NCBI RefSeq assembly: GCF_008634025.1 | Contig: NZ_PDCM01000001.1 | Coordinates: 3,318,501 to 3,382,500, forward strand | From: Streptomyces albofaciens JCM 4342 | GTDB taxonomy: Bacteria; Actinomycetota; Actinomycetes; Streptomycetales; Streptomycetaceae | Reading direction: 5' to 3' | Length of the DNA stretch: 64,000 bases | Part shown: in pieces, positions 34,801 through 43,668 of the stretch | How the letters are laid out: every line of letters starts with the position of its first letter | Position numbering within the stretch: position 1 is the first letter of the stretch | Notes under the pieces: model-generated | The model's database searches: none | Told to the model about the DNA's origin: nothing | Seen by the model: only the letters and a program-made list of their open reading frames with translations | Position numbers and translations under genes: made by a program

Positions 34801-34843
34801 GACTAGGTACGCGGGGGCCGAGGGGCAGGGGGCCGGCCGCCGA

Positions 34844-34925
34844 TCACGGTCCCGGCGGCCCCGGCGGTCACGGCCCCGGCGGCCCCGCCGGTCACGGTCC
34901 CGGCGGCCCCGGCGTCACGGCCCCG
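34844..34925. repeat. 23/24-bp minisatellite before rsmB
   Basis: TCACGG starts at 34844, 34868, 34892 and 34915 (24, 24 and 23 apart). The unit is TCACGGCCCCGGCGGCCCCG-like. It is a different sequence from the 30-bp array only 45 bases away. The rsmB promoter must lie in or after it. Confidence 0.88.
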
Positions 34926-35004
34926 CCGGCCGCCGCGGCCTTCCGGGTCGCCACGTAGGCTGGGGTTCGAACCTCTTCCCGTACAGCAGCGGAGCACATT
35001 TCCC

Positions 35005-36435
35005 GTGAGTGGCCAGTCGCGTCGTCCCAGCAAGCCCTATCGCCGCCCCCGTAAGGACCCGGTCCGGATACTCGCCTTCGAGGCGCTGCGGGCCGTCGAC
35101 GAGCGGGACGCGTACGCGAACCTGGTGCTGCCGCCGATGCTGCGCAAGGCGCGGGAGAACGGGGACTTCGACGGCCGGGACGCGGCGCTGGCCACCGAGC
35201 TGGTGTACGGCACGCTGCGGTGGCAGGGCACGTACGACGCGATCATCACGCGGTGCGTGGACCGGCCGCTGCGGGAGGTGGACCCGCCGGTCCTGGACGT
35301 GCTCTCGCTCGGCGCGCACCAGCTGCTCGGCACGCGCATCCCGACGCACGCCGCGGTGAGCGCCAGTGTCGAGCTGGCCCGCGTCGTGCTGGGCGACGGG
35401 CGCGCGAAGTTCGTCAACGCCGTCCTGCGGAAGATCGCCGCGGACGACCTGGACGGGTGGCTGGAGCGGGTCGCCCCGGAGTACGACGAGGATCCGGAGG
35501 AGCACCTGGGGATCGTGCACGCGCACCCCCGGTGGGTCGTCTCGGCGCTCTGGGACTCCCTCGGCGGCGGGCGCGCGGGCATGGAGGACCTGCTGGCGGC
35601 CGACAACGACCGGCCCGAGGTCACGCTCGTGGCCCGGCCCGGGCGGTCCACCCCCGAGGAACTGATCGAGGCCGTGGGGGAGGAGAGCGCCCTGCCGGGC
35701 CGCTGGTCCCCGTACGCGGTACGGCTCGCCGAGGGCGGTGAGCCCGGCGCCCTGGACGCGGTACGGGAGGGCCGGGCCGGTGTCCAGGACGAGGGCAGCC
35801 AGCTCGTCGCGATGGCCCTGGCCAACGCGCCCCTCGAAGGCACGGACCGCGCCTGGCTGGACGGCTGCGCGGGGCCGGGCGGCAAGGCCGCGCTGCTGGG
35901 CGCGCTCGCCGCGCAGCGCGGCGCCCGGCTGCTCGCCTCCGAGAAGCAGCCGCACCGCGCCCGCCTGGTGGCGCGTTCGCTGGCGGGCAACCCCGGCCCG
36001 TACGAGGTCATCGCGGCCGACGGCACCCGCCCGCCGTGGCGCCCCGGCTCCTTCGACCGCGTCCTGATGGACGTCCCGTGTACCGGCCTCGGCGCCCTCC
36101 GGCGGCGCCCGGAGGCCCGCTGGCGCCGCCGCCCGGAGGACCTGGACGGCTTCGCCCCGCTCCAGCGTGAACTGCTGCGCCAGGCCCTGGTCTCGGTCCG
36201 CGTCGGCGGTGTGGTCGGCTACGCGACCTGCTCGCCGCACCTGGCCGAGACGCGCGCCGTGGTCGAGGACGTCCTCAAGGGGCGGGGCGGCCCGGACGTG
36301 ACCGTGGAATGGATCGACGCCCGCCCGCTGCTGCCGGACGTACCCGCGCTGGGCGACGGCCCGGACGTACAGCTGTGGCCGCATCTGCACGGTACGGACG
36401 CGATGTATCTGGCGCTGCTGCGGCGGACGGCGTAA
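35005..36435 (+). CDS. rsmB: 16S rRNA m5C967 methyltransferase
   Basis: A 476-residue enzyme that methylates a cytosine in 16S rRNA with SAM. The N-terminal NusB-like RNA-binding domain (about 20-150, with LVLPPMLRKARENGDFDGRDAALATELVYGTLRW) is followed by the methyltransferase domain: SAM motif LDGCAGPGGKAALLG (about 289-303), VLMDVPCTGLGALRRRPEARWRR with the catalytic-loop Cys, and VGYATCSPHLAETR with the second active-site Cys. GTG start. A short basic Ser/Arg tail precedes the fold. Confidence 0.93.
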   Translation: MSGQSRRPSKPYRRPRKDPVRILAFEALRAVDERDAYANLVLPPMLRKARENGDFDGRDAALATELVYGTLRWQGTYDAIITRCVDRPLREVDPPVLDVLSLGAHQLLGTRIPTHAAVSASVELARVVLGDGRAKFVNAVLRKIAADDLDGWLERVAPEYDEDPEEHLGIVHAHPRWVVSALWDSLGGGRAGMEDLLAADNDRPEVTLVARPGRSTPEELIEAVGEESALPGRWSPYAVRLAEGGEPGALDAVREGRAGVQDEGSQLVAMALANAPLEGTDRAWLDGCAGPGGKAALLGALAAQRGARLLASEKQPHRARLVARSLAGNPGPYEVIAADGTRPPWRPGSFDRVLMDVPCTGLGALRRRPEARWRRRPEDLDGFAPLQRELLRQALVSVRVGGVVGYATCSPHLAETRAVVEDVLKGRGGPDVTVEWIDARPLLPDVPALGDGPDVQLWPHLHGTDAMYLALLRRTA

Positions 36436-36620
36436 GGCGACGGGACTGTCGCGATCGCCGATATGTGCTTCAGCGGAGGCGTGCGCGGCAATTGAACGGC
36501 CGGGAATGGGCGGGCGGAAACAGGAAAAACGCTGAGCGGGGGCCGGGGACTTTCCGGTAAGCCGTTTCCGGGCGCGATGAATGTGCGTTACCTGCTACCT
36601 GCGTCTTCGTTCGTAGGAGC

Positions 36621-37001
36621 ATGATCGCTCGTAAGATCGTCACGCCGCTCGCCGTCGCCGCAACAGCCGTCGGGACCACGTTCGCGACCGGGGCCCCCGC
36701 GGCGGCGGGCGGAATCATCGTCATCGGGTCGCCGTCGCACAACAACACCTGCATGAACGGGCCGAGCACCGCCGCACACGGGGCCGCCACGCACGGCACC
36801 GGCAGCGCCGCCGGCCTGCTCGGCCAAATTCCCTTCGGCAGTCCGCTCAATCACTGCGGCAGTGCCGACCTCCCGGGCAACAAGCAGGGGAACGAAGCCC
36901 CGGACGACGATCCCGGCCTTGAGCACATGTCTTCCGAGCCCGTCGTCGACAACAGGTATCCCGGGACGGGGCAGGCGGATTTCCTCAAATTGCTGAGATA
37001 G
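36621..37001 (+). CDS. Small secreted protein, chaplin-like features
   Basis: A 126-residue protein with a cleavable signal peptide (about 1-29, ending APAAAGG). The mature part begins [17 protein letters not shown] (Cys44) and later has [19 protein letters not shown] (Cys79). Two Cys, a Gly-rich Asn/Ser surface and the 'IPF-SPLN-CG' segment recall one chaplin unit, but the typical chaplin spacing and the N-terminal repeat are missing. The C-terminal 35 residues are acidic and polar. AGGAG lies only one base before the ATG, an unusual spacing. The role is unknown; aerial hyphae surface is a guess. Confidence 0.6.
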   Translation: MIARKIVTPLAVAATAVGTTFATGAPAAAGGIIVIGSPSHNNTCMNGPSTAAHGAATHGTGSAAGLLGQIPFGSPLNHCGSADLPGNKQGNEAPDDDPGLEHMSSEPVVDNRYPGTGQADFLKLLR

Positions 37002-37099
37002 CCGCGATCGGTCCGTCCGGAGCGGGTGAAATGCGCGGGAAGCCGATGGTTTTTTACCGGTGCGCCGGTGGGCCGGTGACTCATGGCCCATCGGCCGGT

Positions 37100-37170
37100 A
37101 GCCCGTTGGCCCGGCAGCCCGGCAGCCGGTCGATCGCGGGGCAGCCGGTCGATCGCGGGGCGGCCGGTCG
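37100..37170. repeat. 19-bp direct repeat before rpe
   Basis: GCAGCCGGTCGATCGCGGG occurs twice in tandem (37122 and 37141), with a third degenerate copy after and imperfect GGCCGGTAGCCCG units before. It is part of the 269-base gap before rpe. Confidence 0.8.
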
Positions 37171-37270
37171 CGCCCGGCGGGTGGCCCGCCCCCGCGAGCC
37201 CCGCCCCGTCTCGCGCCCCGCCCCGCCCACCCGCTTCGGCTCCGCGTGGGCGGCAGGACATACTGGAGGC

Positions 37271-37954
37271 ATGGCCTTGATCAACCCCAGCATCCTGTCC
37301 GCAGACTTCGCCCGGCTCGCCGAAGAGGCGAAGGCCGTCGAGGGCGCCGACTGGCTGCATGTCGATGTGATGGACAACCACTTCGTGCCGAACCTGACGC
37401 TGGGTGCTCCGGTCGTCGAGGCGCTGAGCAAGGCGACGGACACTCCGCTCGATCTGCATCTGATGATCGAGGACCCGGACCGGTGGGCGCCGCAGTACAT
37501 CGAGGCCGGTGCCGGTTCGGTGACCTTCCACGCGGAGGCGGCGGCCGCGCCCGTACGGCTCGCGCGGGAGATCCGGGCCAAGGGGGCGCGGGCCTCGATG
37601 GCGCTGAAGCCGGCCACGCCGATCGAGCCGTACGAGGATCTGCTGCCCGAGCTGGACATGCTGTTGATCATGACCGTGGAGCCCGGTTTCGGCGGGCAGG
37701 CGTTCCTGGACATCATGCTGCCGAAGATCCGCCGGACGCGGGAGCTGATCTCCAAGCACGGCCTGGAGATGTGGCTGCAGGTGGACGGCGGTGTCTCGGC
37801 GTCCACGATCGAGCGGTGCGCGGAGGCCGGCGCGGACGTCTTCGTGGCGGGTTCCGCGGTGTACGGGGCGGACGACCCGGCCAAGGCGGTGCGCGAGCTG
37901 CGCGCGCAGGCCGAGTCCGCGACGGCCAAGGCCGACTGGGCCTGCGCCCACTGA
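37271..37954 (+). CDS. rpe: Ribulose-phosphate 3-epimerase
   Basis: A 227-residue TIM-barrel enzyme that interconverts ribulose 5-phosphate and xylulose 5-phosphate in the pentose phosphate pathway. Typical motifs: [13 protein letters not shown] at the start, [18 protein letters not shown] with the metal His/Asp, LHLMIEDPD, and [11 protein letters not shown] and [10 protein letters not shown] with the phosphate-binding Gly. ATG start after ACTGGAGGC. The length is normal. Next gene 235 bases downstream. Confidence 0.96.
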   Translation: MALINPSILSADFARLAEEAKAVEGADWLHVDVMDNHFVPNLTLGAPVVEALSKATDTPLDLHLMIEDPDRWAPQYIEAGAGSVTFHAEAAAAPVRLAREIRAKGARASMALKPATPIEPYEDLLPELDMLLIMTVEPGFGGQAFLDIMLPKIRRTRELISKHGLEMWLQVDGGVSASTIERCAEAGADVFVAGSAVYGADDPAKAVRELRAQAESATAKADWACAH

Positions 37955-38189
37955 CGCGGCCCGCTGACGTGGCCCACTGACACAGGTGCGCCCGCGGTTC
38001 GGCCGGCCGCGGGCGCCGGCGCCTCACGTGGTGTGCCCGGGCCGCGCGCACGGACCCGCACGCCGGTGTTTCTTGGTGTCACCGCCATCGAGCGTTCACG
38101 ATGACCAGGGCGGTGATGGTCCCCGACCACCTCGGGTTTCTGCAAGGATGAGCAAAGACTCGATCAGGTGCGCACAAGGGGAGAATCTC

Positions 38190-39206
38190 GTGGTTGCCAG
38201 CCGCCCACAGTCCGCAATGGGCCCCGCCGAGCTGGTGCAGGCCGCGGCCATGGCCCGCCGCTTCTACCTAGAGGGCAAGTCCAAGATCCAGATCGCCGAG
38301 GAGTTCGGCGTCAGCCGTTTCAAGGTCGCCCGGGTGCTGGAGACGGCGCTGGAGCGTGACCTCGTACGGATCGAGATCCGCGTCCCGGCCGAGCTGGACG
38401 CCGAACGCTCCGACGCGCTGCGGGCCCGCTACGGCCTGCGGCACGCGGTCGTGGTGGAGTCGCCCGCCGACGCGGCCGACGACGCCCCGGACCCGGAGAA
38501 CCTCGGCGAGGTCGCGGCCGACCTGCTGGGAGAACTGGTGACCGAGGGGGACGTTCTCGGTCTCGCCTGGGGCCGGTCCACGATCCACATGGCGGCCGCC
38601 CTGCACCGCCTCCCGCCGTGCACGGTCGTGCAGCTGACCGGCGTGTACGACGCCGGCACCGCGGACCGCGGCTCGGTCGAGGCGGTGCGCCGGGCCGCCG
38701 ACGTCTCCGGCGGTGAGGCGCACCCCATCTACGCGCCGATGCTGCTGCCCGACCCGGCGACCGCCGCCGCGCTGCGCGGCCAGACCGGCATCGCCCGCGC
38801 CTTCGAGTACTTCGACAAGGTCACCGTCGCCTGTGTCTCCATCGGCTCCTGGGCGCCGGGCATCTCCACCGTCTACGACATGCTCACGGAGCAGGAGCGG
38901 GAGCACTACGCCTCGCTGGGCGCCGCCGCCGAGATGTCCGCGCACCTCTTCGACGCCGAGGGCCGCCGGATCGGGCGGGACCTGGGCGAGCGGTGCATCA
39001 CCGTCGAGGCGGACCGGCTGCGCCGCATTCCCGAGGTCGTGGCGATCGCGGGCGGCCGGCGCAAGGCGGCGGCGATCGGCGCGGTGCTGCGCTCCGGGCT
39101 GGTGACCAGCCTGGTGACGGACACAGCCGCCGCCGATCATCTGCTGCTGGAAACGGGCCCCGGCCCGCGCCCGGCGCTGGAGCGGACGGACCCGGACGGC
39201 TCCTGA
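38190..39206 (+). CDS. SorC/DeoR-type sugar-binding transcriptional regulator
   Basis: A 338-residue regulator. The N-terminal helix-turn-helix covers about residues 18-50 (FYLEGKSKIQIAEEFGVSRFKVARVLETALERDLVRI lies across it). The C-terminal sugar-phosphate-binding domain (from about 70) has GLAWGRSTIHMAAAL and GSWAPGISTVYDMLTEQEREHYASLGAAAEM. Proteins of this family respond to a phosphorylated sugar. The GTG with AAGGGGAG six bases upstream is preferred to an ATG 14 codons earlier, which has no clear ribosome site. It follows rpe, so a link to pentose metabolism is possible. Confidence 0.85.
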   Translation: MVASRPQSAMGPAELVQAAAMARRFYLEGKSKIQIAEEFGVSRFKVARVLETALERDLVRIEIRVPAELDAERSDALRARYGLRHAVVVESPADAADDAPDPENLGEVAADLLGELVTEGDVLGLAWGRSTIHMAAALHRLPPCTVVQLTGVYDAGTADRGSVEAVRRAADVSGGEAHPIYAPMLLPDPATAAALRGQTGIARAFEYFDKVTVACVSIGSWAPGISTVYDMLTEQEREHYASLGAAAEMSAHLFDAEGRRIGRDLGERCITVEADRLRRIPEVVAIAGGRRKAAAIGAVLRSGLVTSLVTDTAAADHLLLETGPGPRPALERTDPDGS

Positions 39207-39385
39207 GCGGGCGGACCCGCACGGCTCCTGAGCGGGCGGATCCGGACGGCTCCTGATCGGGCGGACCCGAACGGCTCCTTAACAGGCGGAATCGGACGGC
39301 TCTTGATCGGACGGACCCGCTGCTGAGCGAACGGACCCGGACGGCTCCCGAGCAGGCGGACCCGGACGTCTCCCGAGCCCTTCGC
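39190..39385. repeat. 25-bp minisatellite overlapping the regulator's stop
   Basis: ACGGCTC(C/T)T starts at 39196, 39221, 39246, 39271 and 39296 exactly 25 bases apart, then, after a shortened stretch, at 39341 and 39366. The unit is close to GCGGACCCGGACGGCTCCTGAGC. The first copy covers the last codons of the regulator (ERTDPDGS), so the array seems to have grown out of the 3' end of the gene. Units contain stop codons in several frames. Confidence 0.95.
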
Positions 39386-39452
39386 GCGCCAGAATATGAT
39401 CTTGTACGGACGCGGGCGCGCACCCCGTGCCGCCCTGTGACAGCATCGGCGC

Positions 39453-39899
39453 ATGGTGATCCGTTCCGCTTCCCGTGCGGCCGTCGGCGTGCTCGCCGCG
39501 CTGCTGGCCTGCGTTCTGCTGTTGGTGTCCGGCTGCTCCGGAGGCGGTGGCGGGCAGGGGAGCGCGAAGCCCACGCACGGGGCGCCCTCGGGGAGCGCCA
39601 CCGCGCCGGAGTGGGCGCGCGGCATGGCGACCGTACCGGCCGGACGGCTGCCCGCGCAGGCCCGCGAGACACTGCGGCTGATCGACGCGAAGGGCCCGTT
39701 CCCGTACCCGAAGGACGGCACGGTCTTCGGCAACCACGAGCGGCGGCTGCCCCCGCAGAAGCGGGGTTACTACCACGAGTACACGGTTCCCACCCCGGGT
39801 TCGAAGGACCGCGGCGCGCGCCGGATCGTGACCGGCGACAGCCACGAGACGTACTACACCGATGACCACTACCGGACTTTCAAGGCGGTGCTCCGATGA
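39453..39899 (+). CDS. Membrane-anchored ribonuclease of the barnase/RNase Sa (N1/T1) family
   Basis: A 148-residue protein. The N-terminus is a lipoprotein signal: 20 hydrophobic residues and the lipobox LVSGC with Cys28, so it is probably exported and lipidated. A Gly/Ser linker follows. The enzyme part (about 60-148) matches the guanyl-specific ribonucleases: VFGNHERRLP (Glu96 as general base), GYYHEYTVPTPGSKDRGARRIV with the binding Arg, and YYTDDHYRTF (His139). Barnase-type RNases kill cells unless blocked. The next gene encodes a barstar-like inhibitor and overlaps it by four bases. Confidence 0.85.
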   Translation: MVIRSASRAAVGVLAALLACVLLLVSGCSGGGGGQGSAKPTHGAPSGSATAPEWARGMATVPAGRLPAQARETLRLIDAKGPFPYPKDGTVFGNHERRLPPQKRGYYHEYTVPTPGSKDRGARRIVTGDSHETYYTDDHYRTFKAVLR

Positions 39900-40345
39900 C
39901 GGCTCCCGTACCCCGGCCGCTCGCGGCGGTCCTCGACGGCCGTACGCCCCCCGGGGTGGTGCCCTGGCCGCACGACCGGCCCGCGCGGGAAGCGCTGGAC
40001 GCGGCGCGCGCCGCCGGGTGGCACGGTGCGCTGCTCGACCTCGAAGGGGTGACGGACAAGGCGGACTTCATGGACCGCTGCGCACGGGCGCTAAGGCTGC
40101 CCGACTGGTTCGGCCGTAACTGGGACGCGCTCGCGGACTGCCTGACCGACCTGTCGTGGTGCCCGGCGGACCGCGGCCGGGTGCTGGTGGTGTGCGGCTG
40201 GCAGGGGTACGCGGCTGCCGCACCGGACGACTGGAGCATCGCGGAGGAGGTCATCGCGGATGCGGTGGGCTTCTGGCGCGACACCGACACCGGGCTGGCC
40301 GTCGTGATGGCGCGGGGCCGGGAGCCGGGGGCCCCGGCGGAGTGA
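39896..40345 (+). CDS. Barstar-family ribonuclease inhibitor
   Basis: A 149-residue cytosolic protein with the barstar signature ALLDLEGVTDKADFMDRCARALRLPDWFGRNWDALADCLTDL at about 42-83 (given here as a span, not as one motif): the acidic helix and loop that plug the RNase active site. An N-terminal extension of about 40 residues is present. It overlaps the ribonuclease gene by ATGA and the next gene by GTGA. It would neutralise any RNase left inside, as barstar does for barnase. Confidence 0.88.
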   Translation: MTAPVPRPLAAVLDGRTPPGVVPWPHDRPAREALDAARAAGWHGALLDLEGVTDKADFMDRCARALRLPDWFGRNWDALADCLTDLSWCPADRGRVLVVCGWQGYAAAAPDDWSIAEEVIADAVGFWRDTDTGLAVVMARGREPGAPAE

Positions 40346-40773
40346 CGAACGGGGGAGCGCGGGGGTACGGCGTGGCCCGGACGCGCCTGGTGGCGGGCGT
40401 GGCGGCGCTGCTGACGGTCGCCGCGGGGCTCGGTGTGCGGGCCGGGGCGGCGCGCGCCGGACTGGGGCCGGAGGTCGCCAAGTACGCGGGGGACGCGCTG
40501 TACACCGTGCTGGTGCAGACGCTGGTCGTACTCGCCGCGCCGCGCGTCCGGCCGCCGGTCGCGGCCGGGGTGGCCCTGGCTTTCAGCTGGGCGGTGGAGT
40601 TCGCGCAGCTCAGCGGCGTACCGGCGGAGCTGTCCCGGCGCAGCGCGGTGGCACGCCTGGTGCTCGGCTCGACCTTCAACGCGCCGGATCTGATCTGGTA
40701 CGCGGTGGGCGCCGGGTGCGCCTGGGCGGTGCACGGGTGGCTGCGGGGGCGGAGCCGTACGGCCGCATCCTGA
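40342..40773 (+). CDS. DUF2809 membrane protein
   Basis: A 143-residue integral membrane protein with about four hydrophobic segments (LVAGVAALLTVAAGLGV, LYTVLVQTLVVLAAP, VAAGVALAFSWAVEFAQL, NAPDLIWYAVGAGCAWAVHG). EFAQLS followed by FNAPDLIWYAVG is typical of DUF2809. The GTG overlaps the barstar stop; another GTG ten codons later (before ARTRL) would also fit. Function unknown; co-transcription with the RNase pair looks likely. A 29-bp repeat array follows. Confidence 0.72.
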   Translation: MTNGGARGYGVARTRLVAGVAALLTVAAGLGVRAGAARAGLGPEVAKYAGDALYTVLVQTLVVLAAPRVRPPVAAGVALAFSWAVEFAQLSGVPAELSRRSAVARLVLGSTFNAPDLIWYAVGAGCAWAVHGWLRGRSRTAAS

Positions 40774-40794
40774 AGCGGTGCAAACGGCGGTGCA

Positions 40795-41010
40795 AACGTA
40801 CGGCCGCGCCCCGAACCGATGCGGATGTACGGCCGCGCCCTGAAGCGGTGCGGATGTACGGCCGCAACGTGAGCCGATGCGGATGTACGGCCGCGCCCCG
40901 AACCGATGCGGACGTACGGCCGCATCCTGAACCGTTACGGACGTACGGCCACGCCCCGAACCGTTACGGACGTACGGCCACGCCCCGAACCGATACGGAC
41001 GTACGACCAT
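40795..41010. repeat. 29-bp minisatellite, 8 copies
   Basis: GTACGG starts at 40798, 40827, 40856, 40885, 40914, 40943, 40972 and, as GTACGA, 41001, exactly 29 bases apart, with one displaced copy at 40757. The unit is about GTACGGCCGCGCCCCGAACC plus GATGCGGAC. Copies differ at one to four positions in blocks (GATGC against GTTAC), which suggests stepwise duplication. It lies between the DUF2809 gene and the first CNNM transporter. Confidence 0.96.
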
Positions 41011-41126
41011 GCCCGAACCGGCACCGACGAACCCGCCACCCCTCGAACGCTCCCCGTTCCGTCCCCTCCCCTCCGAGGTTTCACCCGCCCCCCTCCGGGC
41101 ACCGAGGTGCGGCGGGAGGTGACGCG

Positions 41127-42467
41127 GTGGCCGAGGTGCTGCTCCTACTGGTGGCGTGGGCGCTCACGCTGGCCTGCGCCGTCTTCGTGGCGGCGGAGTT
41201 CTCGCTGACGACGGTCGAACGCAGCGAGGTGGAGCGCGCGGCGGAGGCGGGGGAGCGGGGCGCCGAGGGGGTGCTGAGCGCGGTGCGCGCGCTCGCGTTC
41301 CAGCTGTCCGGCGCCCAACTGGGCATCACCGTGACTTCGCTGGTCATCGGCATGCTGGCGGAGCCGTCACTGGCGGCGCTGCTGCGCGGCCCGCTGGCGG
41401 CGGCCGGGCTGCCGGGCACGGTGGCACCCGGTGTCGCGTCGGCGCTGGGGGTGGGGGTGTCCACCGTGGTGCTGATGGTCGTCGGCGAACTGGTGCCCAA
41501 GAACTGGGCGATCTCCCGGCCGCTGGCCGTGGCCCGGCTGGTGGCCGGCCCGCAGCGCGTCTTCAGCGCCGTCTTCGCGCCGTTCATCCGCCACCTGAAC
41601 GGGGCCGCCAACCGGATCGTCCGGCGCTTCGGTCTGGAGCCCACCGAGGAACTGGAGTCCTCCCGCAGCCCGGCCGAACTGGTCGCGCTCGCCCGGTACT
41701 CGGCCCAGGAGGGTGCCCTGCCCGCCGACTCGGCGGAACTGTTCGTACGCACACTGCACCTGGGCGAGCTGACGGCCCAGAACGTCATGACGCCGCGCGT
41801 CGACGTGCGCGCCCTGGAGGCACGGGCCACCGCCGCCGACGCGGCCACGCTCACCCTGGCCACCGGCCTGTCCCGCTTCCCGGTGTACCGGGGCGGTCTG
41901 GACGAGGTCATCGGCACCGTCCACATCCGTGACGTCCTCGCCCTCGACCCCGCGCGGCGGACCGCCACCAGCGTCGCGGAGCTGGCCACCGACCCGGTAC
42001 TGGTGCCGGAGTCGCTGCCCGTCGACCGGCTGCTGGACCGGCTGCGCACCGTCCGGACGATGGCCGTGGTGATCGACGAGTACGGCGGTACGGCCGGGAT
42101 CGTCACCCTGGAGGACATCGTCGAGGAGATGGTCGGCGACGTGCGGGACGAGCACGACCCGGTCGAGGGCCCGGACCTGCTGCGGACCGGGGCGCGGTCC
42201 TGGCAGGCGGACGGCGGGGTGCGCCTGGACGGGCTGGCCGGGATCGGCCTGGAGGTGCCCGAAGGGCCGTACGAGACGCTGGCCGGACTGCTGGCGACCC
42301 GGCTGGGGCGGATTCCGGAGCCCGGTGACGAGGTGGGCGCCGGGGGCTGGCGGCTGACGGTGCTGGACGTACGCAGACACCGGGCCGAGCGGGTACGGCT
42401 GGCCGCGCCTGCCGCTTCGTCCTCGCCGGTGGCCCGGGCCGACGACGGCGGGAGGGAGCGGGCATGA
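41127..42467 (+). CDS. CNNM/CorC-type transporter with CBS domains (first copy)
   Basis: A 446-residue membrane protein. The N-terminal CNNM domain (about 1-170) has the motif AAEFSLTTVERSEVERAAEAG and GELVPKNWAISRP. It is followed by two CBS domains (about 210-330, with VMTPRVDVRALEARAT and VIDEYGGTAGIVTLEDIVEEMVGDVRDEHD), and a C-terminal CorC/HlyC domain (about 345-430) with PEGPYETLAGLLATRLGRIPEPGDEV. Such proteins are thought to export Mg or Co ions. GTG start after GGGAGGTGA. The second copy follows with a four-base overlap. Confidence 0.88.
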   Translation: MAEVLLLLVAWALTLACAVFVAAEFSLTTVERSEVERAAEAGERGAEGVLSAVRALAFQLSGAQLGITVTSLVIGMLAEPSLAALLRGPLAAAGLPGTVAPGVASALGVGVSTVVLMVVGELVPKNWAISRPLAVARLVAGPQRVFSAVFAPFIRHLNGAANRIVRRFGLEPTEELESSRSPAELVALARYSAQEGALPADSAELFVRTLHLGELTAQNVMTPRVDVRALEARATAADAATLTLATGLSRFPVYRGGLDEVIGTVHIRDVLALDPARRTATSVAELATDPVLVPESLPVDRLLDRLRTVRTMAVVIDEYGGTAGIVTLEDIVEEMVGDVRDEHDPVEGPDLLRTGARSWQADGGVRLDGLAGIGLEVPEGPYETLAGLLATRLGRIPEPGDEVGAGGWRLTVLDVRRHRAERVRLAAPAASSSPVARADDGGRERA

Positions 42468-43516
42468 CCGCCGTCCAACTGGCCGTCGCCGCGCTGACCT
42501 TGGTCGGCAACGCCTTCTTCGTCGGCGGCGAATTCGCGATGATCTCCGTACGGCGCAGTCAGGTCGAGCCGCGCGCCAGGGGCGGGGACCGGCGGGCCGA
42601 GCGGGTGCTGTGGGGCCTGGAGCACCTCTCCGAGATGCTTGCCACCGCCCAACTGGGCGTCACCACCTGCTCGTTGCTGCTCGGCGCGATGGCCGAACCC
42701 GCCATCGCGCACCTCGCCGAGCCGGTCTTCACGGCGGTGCGCGTCCCGCACGGGTTCGTGCATCCGGTCGCGTTCGTCCTGGCGCTGGCCCTGGCCACGT
42801 ATCTGCACATGCTCGTCGGGGAGATGGTTCCCAAGAACGTCGCGCTGGCCGCGCCCGAGCGCTCCGCGCTGCTGCTGGGGCCACCGCTGGTGGCCCTCAC
42901 CCGCGCGCTGCGCCCCGTCGTCGTGAGCATCAACGCCCTTGCCAACACGCTGCTGCGGCTCTTCCGGATCGAGCCCCGGAACGAGGTCGCCGCCGCCTTC
43001 ACGGACGAGGAACTCGCCCGTATCGTGCAGGATTCCCGGCACGCCGGGCTGCTGTCCGACACCGGCGGCGAGCGCCTGCGGGACGCGCTGGAACTGGGGC
43101 AGCGGCCGGTCGGCGATCTGCTCGTCCCCCTGTCGGAGATGGTCACCGTCGATCAGCGGGTGACCCCGGACGAGCTGGAACGGACCGCGGCCCGCGCCGG
43201 GTTCTCCCGGCTCCCGGTCACCGGACCGGCCGGTACGGTCCTCGGCTACCTGCACATCAAGGACACCCTCGGCGTCGCCGAGCGCGACCGGCCGTTCCCC
43301 CGGGAGGCACTGCGCCCGGTGCCACGCGTACACCGCGACACCCCGCTGGACGACACCCTGACCACGATGCGGGCGGCCGGCACGCAACTGGCCGCGGTCG
43401 GCGGCGAACAGGGCGCGGTGCTCGGCTTCGTCACCATGACGGACGTACTGGGGGAGCTGGTGGGCCCGCCCGCCCCGGACCGGGGGAGGGGAACGGCCCG
43501 AGGGGCGGGTCGGTGA
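42464..43516 (+). CDS. CNNM-type transporter with CBS domains (second copy)
   Basis: A 350-residue partner of the first copy. The CNNM domain has FVGGEFAMISVRRSQVEPRARGG and GEMVPKNVALAAPERSALL. The CBS pair is at about residues 215-330 (VPLSEMVTVDQRVTPDEL, SRLPVTGPAGTVLGYLHIKDTL, MTDVLGELVG). It has no C-terminal CorC_HlyC domain, so the two may form an asymmetric pair. It overlaps the first gene by ATGA, supporting one transcript. Confidence 0.87.
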   Translation: MTAVQLAVAALTLVGNAFFVGGEFAMISVRRSQVEPRARGGDRRAERVLWGLEHLSEMLATAQLGVTTCSLLLGAMAEPAIAHLAEPVFTAVRVPHGFVHPVAFVLALALATYLHMLVGEMVPKNVALAAPERSALLLGPPLVALTRALRPVVVSINALANTLLRLFRIEPRNEVAAAFTDEELARIVQDSRHAGLLSDTGGERLRDALELGQRPVGDLLVPLSEMVTVDQRVTPDELERTAARAGFSRLPVTGPAGTVLGYLHIKDTLGVAERDRPFPREALRPVPRVHRDTPLDDTLTTMRAAGTQLAAVGGEQGAVLGFVTMTDVLGELVGPPAPDRGRGTARGAGR

Positions 43517-43550
43517 GCGGGTCAGCGAGCAGAACAGCGAGCGGATCATG

Positions 43551-43595
43551 GCGGCAGGTGGCGGCAGGTGGCGGCAGAAGGCGGCAAAAGGCGGC
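43551..43595. repeat. 10-bp repeat after the second CNNM gene
   Basis: GCGGCAGGTG is repeated twice and then drifts (GCGGCAGAAG, GCGGCAAAAG, GCGGCC), 35 bases after the stop, in the convergent gap before the PP2C phosphatase gene. Confidence 0.85.
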
Positions 43596-43668
43596 CGGCG
43601 TCAGCGGCGGTGCGGAGGCGGGGGAGAGGCAGGGCCGGGCCGGGCAGAGGCAGGGCAGTGGCCGCGCG

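Noticed and set aside
32551..41010. Regular repeats considered as a CRISPR array
   Set aside because: Units follow each other directly or vary as minisatellites; there are no unique spacers of constant length and no cas genes.
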